From the NCBI GenBank assembly GCA_964510225.1, contig CAZEAN010000005.1, positions 1-64,000 on the forward strand: DNA of 64,000 nt, written 5' to 3'. The position numbers were made by a program, and so were the translations under genes. A model generated the notes under the pieces. That model did no database searches. It had not been told where the DNA came from and saw only the letters and a list, made by a program, of their open reading frames with translations. Every line of letters starts with the position of its first letter. Position 1 is the stretch's first letter. This stretch comes from CAZEAN01 sp964510225. GTDB taxonomy: Bacteria > Planctomycetota > Planctomycetia > Isosphaerales > Isosphaeraceae. Positions 54,436-64,000 of the stretch are shown piece by piece.

Positions 54436-55872
54436 TTACTGATAACGCAAGTAGACCGTCTTGCGTCGGAGGAAGTGATCAAGGCCGTATTTACCGTCGT
54501 CGCCGCCGATTCCGGACTCTTTCCAGCCGGTGTGGTAACCGTGGATCGACTCACCCGGTCCTCGGTTGATATAGAGTTCGCCGACCTCCATGTCGCGGAC
54601 CGCACGCATGATCCGGTTCATGTCGTTGGTGAAGAGGTAGCCGGCGAGGCCGTAACGACTGTCGTTAGCCAACTCGATTCCTTCATCGAAGTCGCCAAAC
54701 TCCATGATCGGGACTACGGGGCCGAATATCTCCTGCTGCATGATGTCCATGTTCTGGCGGACATTGGTCAAGACCGTTGGCTCGAACCAGTAGCCCTTCT
54801 CGTACCCAGAACCGGTCAACCGACCGCCGCCAAGTCTTGCTGCAGCACCATCGGCGATTGCCTTGCTGACGTACTGCTCAACCTTCTCGAGTTCGATCTT
54901 GCTGACCTTCGGGCCGAGCTGAGTTCCTTCGGTCAATGGGTTGCCGACCTTCATCTCCTGAACCTTGGCAATGAAGCGGTCGATAAATTCGCCCGCGATT
55001 GCCTTATGGACATAGGTTCGTTCGTTGGCGATGCAGATTTGCCCACAATTGAGAAATCGGGAGAAGATCGCAGTATCGACGGCATCCTCCAGATCGCAAT
55101 CGTCCATCACGATGAATGGCGCCTTGCCCCCCATTTCGAGCGAAACCATCGTTACGTTGTCGGCAGCGATCTTGGAGATCAACTTGCCGGTAGGCACACT
55201 CCCTGTAAAGCTAATTACGCCCGGAATGTTGCTTCGGACCAAGGCGTCGCCGACTGTCTCGCCAGGGCCAGTAACTACGTTGAAAATCCCTGGGGGCACG
55301 CCGGCTTCCTCGGCGAGCTTGGCCAGCTCAATTGCCGAAATCGGGGTGTCTTCATGAGGTTTTAGGACGAGAGCGTTTCCGGCGATTAAGGCTGGGGCGA
55401 TCTTCCGGACCGCTACCGCGAAGGGGAAGTTCCAGGCGATGATCCCGACGGCGACACCGACCGGCTGCGGGACAATCCAGAGCTGTTCGTTGGGACGGTC
55501 AGCGGAGAGGATATCACCGTCGATCCGGCGGTCGAATTCGGCGTAGTAGCGGAACCAAGAGTTCCCGAAATCGACTTCGCCATAGGCTTCGTGAAGCGGC
55601 TTGCCGACTTCTTGCGCCAATAATCGGGCGAAGTGATCGCGCTTGGCGTCGACGAGATCGGCCCACTTCCGCAAGACCTTTCCTCGCTCAACGCCGGTCA
55701 AGCGACCCCAGGCCTTCTGCGCTTTCTTGGCAGCTTGCAAGGTTTCCTGAACCTGCGCAACCGACGCCACCGGCACACTCCCAATCGACTCTTCCGTCGC
55801 GGGGTTCAGGACATCAATTCCTTGATCTCCACCGACCCACTGACCATTCAAGTACATGCTGTGCGTTGACAT
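54436..55872 (-). CDS. aldA: Lactaldehyde-dehydrogenase-like aldehyde dehydrogenase
   Basis: An NAD-dependent aldehyde dehydrogenase of 478 aa, the length of E. coli AldA. Motifs are GIIAWNFPF, FTGSVPTG, LEMGGKAPF with the general-base Glu and NCGQICIANE with the catalytic Cys. The C-terminus (GYHTGWKESGIGGDDGK, GLDHFL) closely follows E. coli AldA, which oxidises L-lactaldehyde from fucose and rhamnose. Substrate assignment is by similarity from memory. The sulfatases elsewhere in the window fit algal sugar use, but no fucose genes are adjacent. Upstream, a hairpin separates it from the next gene. Confidence 0.85.
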   Translation of the reverse strand: MSTHSMYLNGQWVGGDQGIDVLNPATEESIGSVPVASVAQVQETLQAAKKAQKAWGRLTGVERGKVLRKWADLVDAKRDHFARLLAQEVGKPLHEAYGEVDFGNSWFRYYAEFDRRIDGDILSADRPNEQLWIVPQPVGVAVGIIAWNFPFAVAVRKIAPALIAGNALVLKPHEDTPISAIELAKLAEEAGVPPGIFNVVTGPGETVGDALVRSNIPGVISFTGSVPTGKLISKIAADNVTMVSLEMGGKAPFIVMDDCDLEDAVDTAIFSRFLNCGQICIANERTYVHKAIAGEFIDRFIAKVQEMKVGNPLTEGTQLGPKVSKIELEKVEQYVSKAIADGAAARLGGGRLTGSGYEKGYWFEPTVLTNVRQNMDIMQQEIFGPVVPIMEFGDFDEGIELANDSRYGLAGYLFTNDMNRIMRAVRDMEVGELYINRGPGESIHGYHTGWKESGIGGDDGKYGLDHFLRRKTVYLRYQ

Positions 55873-55920
55873 TGATTTGATTCCTGTGCGTAGCAGACCT
55901 CGATTCCGGGAGAGGGACCA

Positions 55921-55942
55921 TCCGCCGAAAGAAACCGGCGGA
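55921..55942 (-). terminator. Hairpin between the hydrolase gene and aldA
   Basis: TCCGCCG (55921-55927) and CGGCGGA (55936-55942) pair perfectly around an 8-nt loop. It lies 134 bp past the stop of the minus-strand 854-aa gene and just upstream of aldA. It could end the first transcript or attenuate the second. Confidence 0.45.
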
Positions 55943-56075
55943 ATGATCTACTCCGAGCATCCTACCGCGACCCGAAGCTTGATTCAGCCAGCCGATCCCA
56001 GAAATCGTCAGTCTTAATTGGAATGAGTTCTTGGGATGCTAGCCAATGACTCCGGCCGCTCATGAAGGATTCCCC

Positions 56076-58640
56076 TTACCCATGAAGGGGGGTGGTAATG
56101 CTCCGAGAGCGAAGTCGATCGATCACGCGCTGATCTCGGAGATAATAAAGATGTCCACCGATCCCGTCCCGCCCGACTCCAACGGGTACATTTTCGACGA
56201 GGGTTCCCGAAGGATCAGAAATCCAACGGCCGACATAGTCATCTATTCTGTATATATTGGTCCATCGAGGCAAGAAAGGTTGCTTTCCGCGTTCGAGGGC
56301 CTCACGTAGATTCCGCCACCGATCGTGGTTCAGCTCAGGGTAGAGGTGTGGGAAGTAGTGCTGATAGATGTGGGTAAATGGCGAGCCCATCGTGACAAAC
56401 CGGACGGAATCGAAGGCACCGAGCGATTCGCGGAGGCTGGATGCGTTGAGTGCTCCAATTGCGGCCATCGTGCCCTGGCTATGGCTGATGAGGATGAGGT
56501 CGCACGTAATTCCAGCTTCTTTGACCAATCTCGAAAGATGACGAATCGAGGCTTCTACGCGTTTTTGGATCGCCCGCCGTACGGGAAACGAACGCAGTGT
56601 TTCGTTTGCGAAAGTACGAACATTGATGAGGACTTCATCATCATTCACTCCTCGCCCGACCTCGGGTGTTATGGCAAGATCACTTTCTATTCGCCTTCCG
56701 TAGGCGTCGAACACACGTGTTTTCACCAAAGGCCGGTGATCCTCGAGCATCTTTTCCTGAAAGGCCACGAGAGATTCGCCCTGTTCCGGAAGGTTGCCGT
56801 CCACTACGTAGTCGAATTCGATTCCCTGAGTGCGTTCTGATTTCTTCGACTCGAAGTAAAAGTGGTTGACGACATCGAAGACCAGATCAAGGGCTGAGCG
56901 GATGTAGCTGAACAAAAACCGGCCCGCAAGAGGAAGCCCAGCGAGTACGAAGGCTGACAGGTAGGCGTTGACATTCGAAAGAGCCTTCAAGAACGGGTGA
57001 ACATCCTCTACCTCGTCTGAGATTAGCTTCTGGACATTCCAAACGAGGATAGCGACTACCGCGACGTAGATGATGACCAGGATCCACTGAAGATAGGGAT
57101 TGACGATCAAACGCATCCCTCCTCCTTGGTCATGACGGCTCGGGAATCGCGCTCTCCGACGGCCCCAGATCCCCAGGATTACACCAACGCTAAGTACAAG
57201 CAGGACAAGGAGCAACGATTCGATCGCCGATGTGGCGCGGTCGAAGAGGCTCTGGTACGCGACGTCGAAGTCGCTATTCGTCGGCACAATGGCATTGATC
57301 GCCATCCAAATGAGAGGGATGACGAGAGACCAACTGAACGCCATCGCGGCTGGCAAGACACATGCGACCGCCAAGGAATCGAGCGCGTACTTCCACTGGT
57401 GCTTATCTGGTTCATCTCGCCACAAACGACGCCATAAGAGTTGGAAGACCACCAATAGCCAGCAAACGAACATAAGTAAGATTGTCGATGCTATCACCAA
57501 TCGAAGTATGATCAATGCAAAAACTAGGAGTTCGCCATAGAAGATCAGCCCTGGCTCGATTGCTGCGATGCTGACGAGCCATTCTCGAGCCGGGGTAAAA
57601 CTCATGGCGAGGGCAAGCAAGAACACAATCGTGCTGATGATGCCGAAACTTACACCGATCAGCCTGAAAATCTGATTCGTACGCATTACCCAACAGATAC
57701 TTAGTGTCAAGAAGGCACAAACCGTAACCATAAGCAAAGTGACACGATCACCCCCGAGAGGGTGTTCGACGTGGTAAGGGCCGTCATCCCTGAGGATCGT
57801 CGTAACATGCTGGATGACCTCCTCCTCGTCCTCGGGCGGGATGTTCTCGATTTCCCACATCCCGTCGAGCTTACGCACAAGACGACCAAGTTCGTATTGG
57901 CGCCGCTCTCGAAGTGGTTTCGCGACGTCCTCGAATAGACTTGCTTCACTCACTTCTACCTGTAGTCCATCACTTTTGATTATTCGAAAATAAAGCGCCC
58001 TCTTAGGGGAATTGCCTCGTCCGACAATTACGTACCCTTTCGATTCCTCGCCTTGCTGTGGTGGAGGAAGCGTCTTGGCGTTTATTGGGAGTTCGTCGGG
58101 GGTCGCTATGTCGGGGAAGAGCAGGAGACGAGATCCTGAGTAAGGTGCATGAAGACTGTAGAGGAAATCGCAAGCCACGGCGCCGATATAGAGGGAAAGA
58201 AGGAGGAGGTGGATCGCGACGAGTGGGCCGATGATCAGCCTTGAGGCGAGCAGCCCTGCCCACTGGAGGAAACGAGCGGAAAATGTCCCGATCCCGTCGA
58301 CAGACTGGTGGGCGATGTAGCGGAGGCCGAAGAGTAGCCCAAACGCTCCACCGATGATTCCGAAGAGATCATTGCGAAGGCTCGAGAGGTCCGACCAGTT
58401 GACCTCAGCGACGGTCACTGGCCGATCGACAACCTTAAACAAAGGTAACTTAAATGCTCGTATATTTCTCTCGTCTGCCTGGTTTTCCGAGACTTCGCGG
58501 ATCCAATGGGTCTCTTCCTTTACTGCGATTGGTGTCCGTTCGGTTGCGCCCTCAATGAGCTCTCGAGCGGATTCGCCAGGTTCTGGGTCGCCTATCCCAT
58601 GGACATAAAGATATAAGGTTTCTCGATCGGGTGATGCCAT
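56076..58640 (-). CDS. Large membrane alpha/beta-hydrolase-like protein
   Basis: The protein opens with LYLYVHGIGDPEPGE, an oxyanion-hole-like HGIG. The catalytic elbow ISHSQGT (Ser721) and a late His830 (GGHLYY) lie near the C-terminus, with GSPFTHIYQHYFPHLYP between. In the 600 residues between are about ten hydrophobic helices (LLASRLIIGPLVAIHLLLLSLYIG, VTVCAFLTLSICWVM, ISTIVFLLALAMSF, WILVIIYVAVVAILVW). So the hydrolase fold seems split by a membrane region. Lipase-type activity is inferred; substrate unknown. It stands alone in a minus-strand transcript. Confidence 0.65.
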   Translation of the reverse strand: MASPDRETLYLYVHGIGDPEPGESARELIEGATERTPIAVKEETHWIREVSENQADERNIRAFKLPLFKVVDRPVTVAEVNWSDLSSLRNDLFGIIGGAFGLLFGLRYIAHQSVDGIGTFSARFLQWAGLLASRLIIGPLVAIHLLLLSLYIGAVACDFLYSLHAPYSGSRLLLFPDIATPDELPINAKTLPPPQQGEESKGYVIVGRGNSPKRALYFRIIKSDGLQVEVSEASLFEDVAKPLRERRQYELGRLVRKLDGMWEIENIPPEDEEEVIQHVTTILRDDGPYHVEHPLGGDRVTLLMVTVCAFLTLSICWVMRTNQIFRLIGVSFGIISTIVFLLALAMSFTPAREWLVSIAAIEPGLIFYGELLVFALIILRLVIASTILLMFVCWLLVVFQLLWRRLWRDEPDKHQWKYALDSLAVACVLPAAMAFSWSLVIPLIWMAINAIVPTNSDFDVAYQSLFDRATSAIESLLLVLLVLSVGVILGIWGRRRARFPSRHDQGGGMRLIVNPYLQWILVIIYVAVVAILVWNVQKLISDEVEDVHPFLKALSNVNAYLSAFVLAGLPLAGRFLFSYIRSALDLVFDVVNHFYFESKKSERTQGIEFDYVVDGNLPEQGESLVAFQEKMLEDHRPLVKTRVFDAYGRRIESDLAITPEVGRGVNDDEVLINVRTFANETLRSFPVRRAIQKRVEASIRHLSRLVKEAGITCDLILISHSQGTMAAIGALNASSLRESLGAFDSVRFVTMGSPFTHIYQHYFPHLYPELNHDRWRNLREALERGKQPFLPRWTNIYRIDDYVGRWISDPSGTLVENVPVGVGRDGIGGHLYYLRDQRVIDRLRSRSITTPLHG

Positions 58641-59075
58641 ATTGTCCTCAGATCAATGTATTACGGTGACCGCGACAGATTCTGGCGACTTGGGAGGGGT
58701 CGTGACTGTAGGAGGCGGAACTACCATGATCCACGATGCGAAAAACAAAGGAGGTGGATCATCGACGCATCAGTCGCGACGCACACGTCGTGAGGGCATC
58801 TTACCCTCTCCCTCCCCGTCGAGGAAGAATCTTATCCAGGCGCCGCCGCCCACCCAGTCGAGTTTCGTTGCGTGCTCAACTGCACTGCCAGGGTGGGCGG
58901 AGCTGGCGAACGTTGCCGCCTGAAACTCGAACATCGCACGAGACAACAACGGGTGGCGATACCCTGCCAAACGCCTGAATCGCCATCGGTACCCCGTGAA
59001 CTGGCTCCAAAATCTACCGATCTCCGCTTCCCTCGGCGGATACCGAGAAGACAACCCGGAATCTGTGACGGTTAG
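58641..59075. other. Intergenic stretch upstream of the hydrolase gene
   Basis: About 435 bp holding GC-rich text with overlapping short frames on both strands. None has a family I recognise, and the composition does not differ enough to call a gene. The promoter of the hydrolase gene should be here. Nothing else is seen. Confidence 0.45.
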
Positions 59076-59804
59076 ATGTTTCTTATCGCATCAACAGTGA
59101 AGAGGAATAGGTCTGTGTATTCTTATGTGTCGATTTTGGCAGTGCTACTAGCAGTGGGGTTTTTGAGTTTGGGACTTGGTCTGATTGGAGCACAGTCAAA
59201 AATTGTGACCAGTGTAGCCTACACCATCTACTGAATTGCACTTATGGGTGCGGTTGCTGGAGCGATCGTCGGCAAGGATCGGATAAAAGCGTTCTGTGTC
59301 GGTCTGGTGGTCTTTTGTTGTGGGTTACGAGACTTTGTCTAGCCCGGCAGAGACATCGAGTGCTCTCGCAGCGGGATTGTTACCCCTTCAACTGCAGACT
59401 TAACGGACTCCGAGGTGGAGTATGGCAGTAAGCACAGAACAGCAGAAATTGGGGATTTGTTTTCTTACGGAGTTCTTGATCAATTGAATCACCGAGGTTT
59501 TCCGTCGACAGCATGGGTAGGCGATCGAGTTCCTGCACGTTGGACGAACGGCTTGTACTATCCAGGTACGGTTCAGTCGACGGAGGGTAGGATCTATGTC
59601 ATCCAGTAGGACGATGGTTCAGAACCATTAGCTGTTCTTCCCACAGCGATTCTAAGACAAACGCATTACATCGTTACGACATGCCATTGTGTGTTTGGCC
59701 TGTTGGTAGGGTTCGGGGGAGATTGCACCGGGCGTTGGATTTACGCCCGGTCGCAACGCGAAAAGAACCATTCGAATGTTCGCGGCAACAGGCCGAGAAC
59801 CTGA
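59076..59804 (+). pseudogene. Gene broken by three in-frame stops (membrane plus Tudor-like domain)
   Basis: One frame runs from ATG 59076 to TGA 59802 and is open except for three stops: TGA 59232, TAG 59340 and TAG 59607. The text on both sides of each stop reads as continuous protein. It starts with a TM helix (YVSILAVLLAVGFLSLGLGLIG), then MGAVAGAIVGKDRIKAF and a second helix (CVGLVVFCCG), then a polar linker, then a Tudor/SH3-like element (VGDRVPARWTNGLYYPGTV, then DDGSEPLAVLP). The layout resembles known planctomycete membrane proteins, as I recall it. No frameshift is needed to join the parts. Confidence 0.6.
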
Positions 59805-59857
59805 CGAGTTTCTCCACCTATTCTTCCCTGAAGAACATCAAAGGTTGCTCAGTCTGG

Positions 59858-62800
59858 TCAGCTGACACTCAAGGGTTCAGGCGTGGAGAGTCCAGGGGAT
59901 GCTTCCAGTTCAGGTTCGGCCGACGGTTTGCGGAAGCTCCTGAATGACTCAACAACTCGATCACGTGCGTCAAGTGCAAGGTTAAAGAGCACAGGGACGA
60001 GGATTAGCGTGAACAAGGTCGACGCGATCAAACCACCCAGGACAACCGAACCGAGACCTCGGTACAGCTCGCTCCCAGCTCCAGGAAAGAGCACCAGAGG
60101 TAAGAGGCCCAAGACAGTAGTGGTGGTGGTCATGAAGATTGGCCGGATCCGACTCCGGAGACTCTCCCTGATTGCTTCATTCCGAGAGACGCCCGATCGG
60201 ATGAGGTTGAGTGATTGATGGACGATCAAGATGGGGTTGTTCACTACGGTTCCGATCAAGATCACAAACCCGAGCATGGTGAGGACGTCGAGAGATTGCA
60301 GCACAAACAAGTTCAAGAGCTTGAGGCCCGCAAATCCTCCGATCGCACCCAACGGTACACTCAGAATGATAACCAACGGATAAAGCCACGACTCAAAGAG
60401 GGCGGCCATCAGCAGGTAGGTGATGAGCAGGGCAAGAACGAGATTGAACCAGAGCGACCTCCAAGTCTCTGAAAGCTTATCGGCTGTCCCGGAGAGATTG
60501 ATCCTATAGGCACTCCCCAGGTCTTCTGACATCACGAGGGGTTGGACAATTTCCGAGCTGATCAAATTCATTGCCTCTTCGAGAGCCATCGCGGGTGGTG
60601 GTGTCACTTCGATTGTGACCGCACGTTGTCGTTCCCGATGGTTGACTTGCTCGGGACCGCTGGACAGTTTCACCTGAGCGACGGCGTTAAGTGGTACGAG
60701 TTGACCATCTGGGGCAGCGAGGACCAGCGATTCGAGGTCTTGGGTCCGGTTCGCGAAACGCTCCTGGCCGATGATCGTCAGATCAATTTTATCGCCGCCT
60801 CGGTAGTAGTCGCTGGCATAGGCACCATCAACGAGCGCATCGACGGTGTAGCCAAGTTCCGCGGCATCGATTCCTAAATCAGCTGCTTGTTCCCATTTGG
60901 GGAGTACATGGACTTCGGGACTGGAGAGATCGAGACTCGGGATGGGACGAGCCTGCGCCTCAGGGATCAATTGCTTGACCTTCCCTAAGACTTGACCACC
61001 AAGACCGACCAGAGTTTCCAGCTCCGGACCAACGATCTCGATCTCTACCGTCCGTCCCGCAGTCAGTCCTTGCTCAAAGAGGCTGGATTGCTTAGCGATG
61101 ACAAAGATCCCAGGGATGTCCTTACTAATACTCTGCATCAGAGGAACGAGTTCTCCCGCTCGGAGAGGTTCGGTTGATCGGATCCCCATAAAGATGGAGC
61201 GACCGCGGGCAACATAGAAAAAGTCACCAATTGCAGGGTAGTCCAACGCCTTGGCTTCGGGTGTGCCAGGGTCGACATCCCAATAGGGTTGGAGTGCTGT
61301 CTGGATCTGTTCACCCATCTCAACCATCTGGTCAATGTTGTAACCCGGAGGCGGTTGGATGATCCCGATCACTAGATTACGGTTGCCAGACGGCAGATAC
61401 TCCACCTTGGGTAGCAACGCTAGACTACCGAGGATCGATAACCCAACGAGAAGCCCGGCAGCTGCAATCCGTCGGAGTGTACTCTCTTGAAGCCAGCCAA
61501 GAAATCGATTGACCGACGCCACAAAGCCAGCACCAAGGGTGTCGATCGATCGAAGGATTCCCTTCCCCTGGTCCTTAGGAGGGTGGGGTACTCCATTGGA
61601 TGCGGCCCCGTTTGTAACAACACCATTCGCTGCGGTTGATCTTGCGGATCGTTGCTTCAGAATTCCAGCAGCGGCAGTGGGGATCACAATGACCGATACG
61701 AGCAGTGAGAGGCCGACCGCAGCGCTAATTGCGAGTGCGATGTCGCGGAAGAGCTGACCCGCTTCTTCCTGGATGAAGATAACGGGCAAGAAGACTGCGA
61801 GGGTCGTCAAGGTTGACGAAAGGACTGCCCCCCAAACCTCTCTCGTTCCGTTAACGGCCGCACGTAATCTGTCTTCACCTCGCTGTTAGTGTTGATAGAT
61901 ATTTTCGAGTACCACGACCGCGTTGTCCACGAGCATTCCAACCGCGAACGCCATCCCGGCGAGACTAATGACGTTGAGCGAGCGCCCGAGAAGGCTCAAG
62001 ATGAGGAATGTGCCGATAATGCTGGTCGGAATCGCGAGACCAATAATGAGCGTAGAACGACCACTCCGGAGGAAGAGCAACAGCACACAGACCGTGAGTA
62101 GGCCACCAATCACGATGTTATTGCGGACAAGGCCGATTGCGGAGTCGATGTAATCGGTCTCATCGTAAACTTGCATCAACTCCAGACCTCGGCTCGCCAG
62201 GATCCCGTCGTTGAGTTCTCCACGTGCCGCACGGAGGCCGTCCATCACATCAAGGACATTCGCGCCGGTCTCCCGCTGTGCGTTGATGGCGATTACGGAG
62301 GTCCCGTAGCGTCGGACAATGCCATCGGGTTTCTTGTAGCCGATCTGGACATCAGCGACGTCGCGGATGTAGACCGGCGCATCGTCGCGTCGTGCGATAA
62401 TGAGGGATTCGACTTGTTCGGGACTCCGGAGTCGACCGAGTGTCCGGACGACATAGCGTCGTTTCCCTTCCCAAAAATCGCCCCCCGAGGTATCAACATT
62501 TTGCCCTCGTAACGACGCTCTGACCTCGGCGATCGTGAGCTGACGAGCTGCGAGGCGTCCCGGGTCGACTACCACCTGCATTTCAACTTCACGGCCGCCG
62601 AAGACGTTCGAATTGGAGACCCCCTCGACTTGTTCGAAACGGGACTCGATGACATCCTCGGCAAATTTCCGAAGCTTGGTGATGTCGATTTTTGGTGGCA
62701 TAAGTTCTGCCAATTGAGGATTCTCTTCAGCAGCAAGCTGAAGCCGCCTCATCTGGAGTCCGATATGGTCTGTGCTCAATGCAGCACGGAGGTCCTCCGC

Positions 62801-63334
62801 AGCCTCTGGATGTTGGTTGGCAAAAGCCTGGATCTCTGCTTTGGGAGGTGGTTTCTGGGCGAGGATAAACCAAGCGATTGGTCGATCTGAAAGGCTCGAT
62901 GTACTGAGCGTTGGCTCATCCGCATCCTCAGGATATTCACGGACCTGTTGCAGTCGGGTGTTCACCTTAAGAAGGGCCTCAGACATGTCCGTCCCGACGT
63001 TGAACTCTAGGGTGATCGTCCCGTAGGAGTCGCTGGCCTCTGAGGCCATTTCGGTGACCCCTTCGACACTCTTAAGCTGTTCCTCCTGCTCCTGGATAAT
63101 CTCCCGCTCGACCTCCTGGGGACTGGCTCCGGGCCACCGCGTCTCGACAGAGATCGTAGGGACTTGAACTTCGGGTGTCAGTTGGGTGGGCATGGTCCCC
63201 AACGCGATAGCACCGAAGAGTGCGACTAGGAGGACACCAACACTAACTTTGACTGGATTCTGCACACAGTTCGTCACCAGATCAGATCCGGTCCTACTGT
63301 GCTCTTGCTTGTATTCTTGAGGATCGTGCTGCAT
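59858..63334 (-). pseudogene. RND efflux transporter (HAE1 family) with one in-frame TAA
   Basis: The frame from 63334 reads as a full-length RND pump of about 1158 codons. It has TM1, the periplasmic first loop (TRWPGASPQEVEREI, FGGREVEMQVVVD) and the TM4 region AGMAFAVGMLVDNAVVVLENIYQH. A TAA stop (61886-61888) follows directly. The same frame then resumes with QRGEDRLRAAVNGTREVWG and LTTLAVFLPVIFIQEEAGQ, exactly the expected continuation, through to a normal C-terminus at 59858. No shift is present. Either the gene is inactive, the sequence has an error, or the stop is suppressed. It forms an operon with the adaptor gene upstream. Without readthrough only the first half is made. Confidence 0.88.
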
Positions 63335-63392
63335 CGAGTGCGACTCCGGGCCGAGCGTGGTTCATGAATCGATCGCTCAGCGATACGTCAGA

Positions 63393-64000
63393 TCAAGAGC
63401 CTGAGTTGGCTGTACGTGTGCGATTGGCAGTTGTGATTGTTCGGATGATTTCCACTTGTTGACCGGGCCGAAGCCGTTCGTTTCCTTGAACGACGACAAG
63501 CTCTCCGTTCTTCAGTTCTCCGTCGACTTCGATTAGGTCTCCTTCTGCGACACCTGGAACTACAGCGACAGGTCGGACTGTCCCGAGTCTTGAGGCACTT
63601 TCGGGGTCGATCACGAAGACGAGCGGCGATGGTCCTCCGAGCACCAAGGCATCTTTGGGAACTAAGAGGGCAGTATGTTCTCGACCGACTGGAAGGGTGA
63701 CCCGCGCAATCATGCCAGCTTTCAAAAGCGGGTTGCCAGCGGTCTCTTCATTCTGGACCCTCACTTTGACGGGGAAGGTCCGTGAGCGGAGGTCGGCCCG
63801 GGGAACCACGAGCGCGACCTCTCCATTCAGTGAACGATCGGGGAGTGCGGCAACATCGACACGTGCAGAAGTACCTGGGCTGATAAATCGGATGTCATCT
63901 TCTGGAACTTTTACCTCCACATCGACTTGAACCAATTCAACCAAGCCGACCACTGGGTCACCGCGACCGACCCACTGACCAACTTCGGTATGTTCGACGG
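63393..64000 (-). CDS. RND periplasmic adaptor, cut by window end
   Basis: The frame is open to the right edge, so the N-terminus (signal, lipoyl and hairpin) is missing. The visible part contains the end of the lipoyl domain (VGQWVGRGDPVV), the beta-barrel (VDVEVKVPEDDIRFISPGTSARV) and the membrane-proximal domain (LLVPKDALVLGGPSPLVFVI). A GQQVEI-type end is normal for this family. It is 58 bp upstream of the interrupted RND pump and is its partner. Confidence 0.9.
   Translation of the reverse strand, partial: VEHTEVGQWVGRGDPVVGLVELVQVDVEVKVPEDDIRFISPGTSARVDVAALPDRSLNGEVALVVPRADLRSRTFPVKVRVQNEETAGNPLLKAGMIARVTLPVGREHTALLVPKDALVLGGPSPLVFVIDPESASRLGTVRPVAVVPGVAEGDLIEVDGELKNGELVVVQGNERLRPGQQVEIIRTITTANRTRTANSGS

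Noticed and set aside
54337..55365. Long plus-strand frame of 342 codons opposite aldA
   Set aside because: It lies fully within the aldehyde dehydrogenase gene on the other strand and lacks recognisable motifs, so it is a shadow frame.
59076..63334. Alternative genetic code with stop-codon reassignment
   Set aside because: TAA, TAG and TGA all end well-supported genes in this window, such as the tricorn-like gene, gmhB and lepB, so the in-frame stops are not explained by a code change.

Overview
The window reads as a chromosomal segment of a planctomycete (phylum Planctomycetota). Support comes from two secreted Cys-type sulfatases, a DUF1570-type HExxH protein, a signal peptidase I with the very large internal insert seen in this phylum, Tat or lipobox signals on small secreted proteins, a SCO1-DUF420 fusion inside a cytochrome oxidase operon, and many short membrane proteins without known function. 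Few starts have strong Shine-Dalgarno sequences and all three stop codons are used. One tRNA gene (tRNA-Pro, anticodon GGG) is present. I found no rRNA, CRISPR array or prophage.

Layout. 1-6.9 kb: 3' part of a tricorn-type protease, a LolA-like secreted protein, gmhB, phosphofructokinase and a sulfatase with a HEAT-repeat tail. 7-12 kb: RND efflux pump and its lipoprotein adaptor (minus strand). 12.8-18.9 kb: lepB, lptB, small membrane proteins, a ROK sugar kinase and a DUF1570 protein. 19-22.2 kb: a plus-strand run with an unknown protein, a sulfotransferase-like protein, a Tat-exported TIM-barrel isomerase-like protein and a metallophosphoesterase. 22.2-27.8 kb: anchored acidic-tail protein, guaA, queuosine-precursor transporter, a second sulfatase. 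27.9-38.3 kb: accessory-looking genes, including a two-lobed aspartic protease-like protein, VanZ/PhoD pair, an unusual Ser/Thr kinase and several secreted or membrane unknowns. 38.6-41.1 kb: cysH, tRNA-Pro, pyrF. 41.4-42.5 kb: a decayed patch with a deleted IS4/Tn5-like transposase and a broken membrane gene. 42.5-52.2 kb: a complete minus-strand aa3-type (A2 subfamily) cytochrome c oxidase operon: cytochrome c, ctaC, ctaD, ctaA, ctaB, ctaE, subunit IV, SCO1-DUF420 and a CxxC peptide. 52.6-58.6 kb: CPBP protease, metallophosphoesterase, aldA-like dehydrogenase and a very large membrane alpha/beta hydrolase. 59-64 kb: a gene broken by three in-frame stops, then a second RND pump interrupted by one in-frame TAA, and the start-truncated adaptor of that pump.

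How the genes fit together. The oxidase operon encodes the enzyme, its heme A synthesis (ctaA, ctaB), copper delivery (SCO1) and an electron-donating lipoprotein cytochrome c. lptB and gmhB point to an LPS-bearing outer membrane. The sulfatases and the AldA-like lactaldehyde dehydrogenase fit use of sulfated, possibly fucose-rich algal polysaccharide, though no fucose genes are in the window. The most unusual signals are the kinase with about 110 residues between DFG and APE, the clean in-frame nonsense codons at 59-62 kb, and the large extra domains in LepB, CoxB and CoxC. I did not find a convincing new defence or biosynthetic system.
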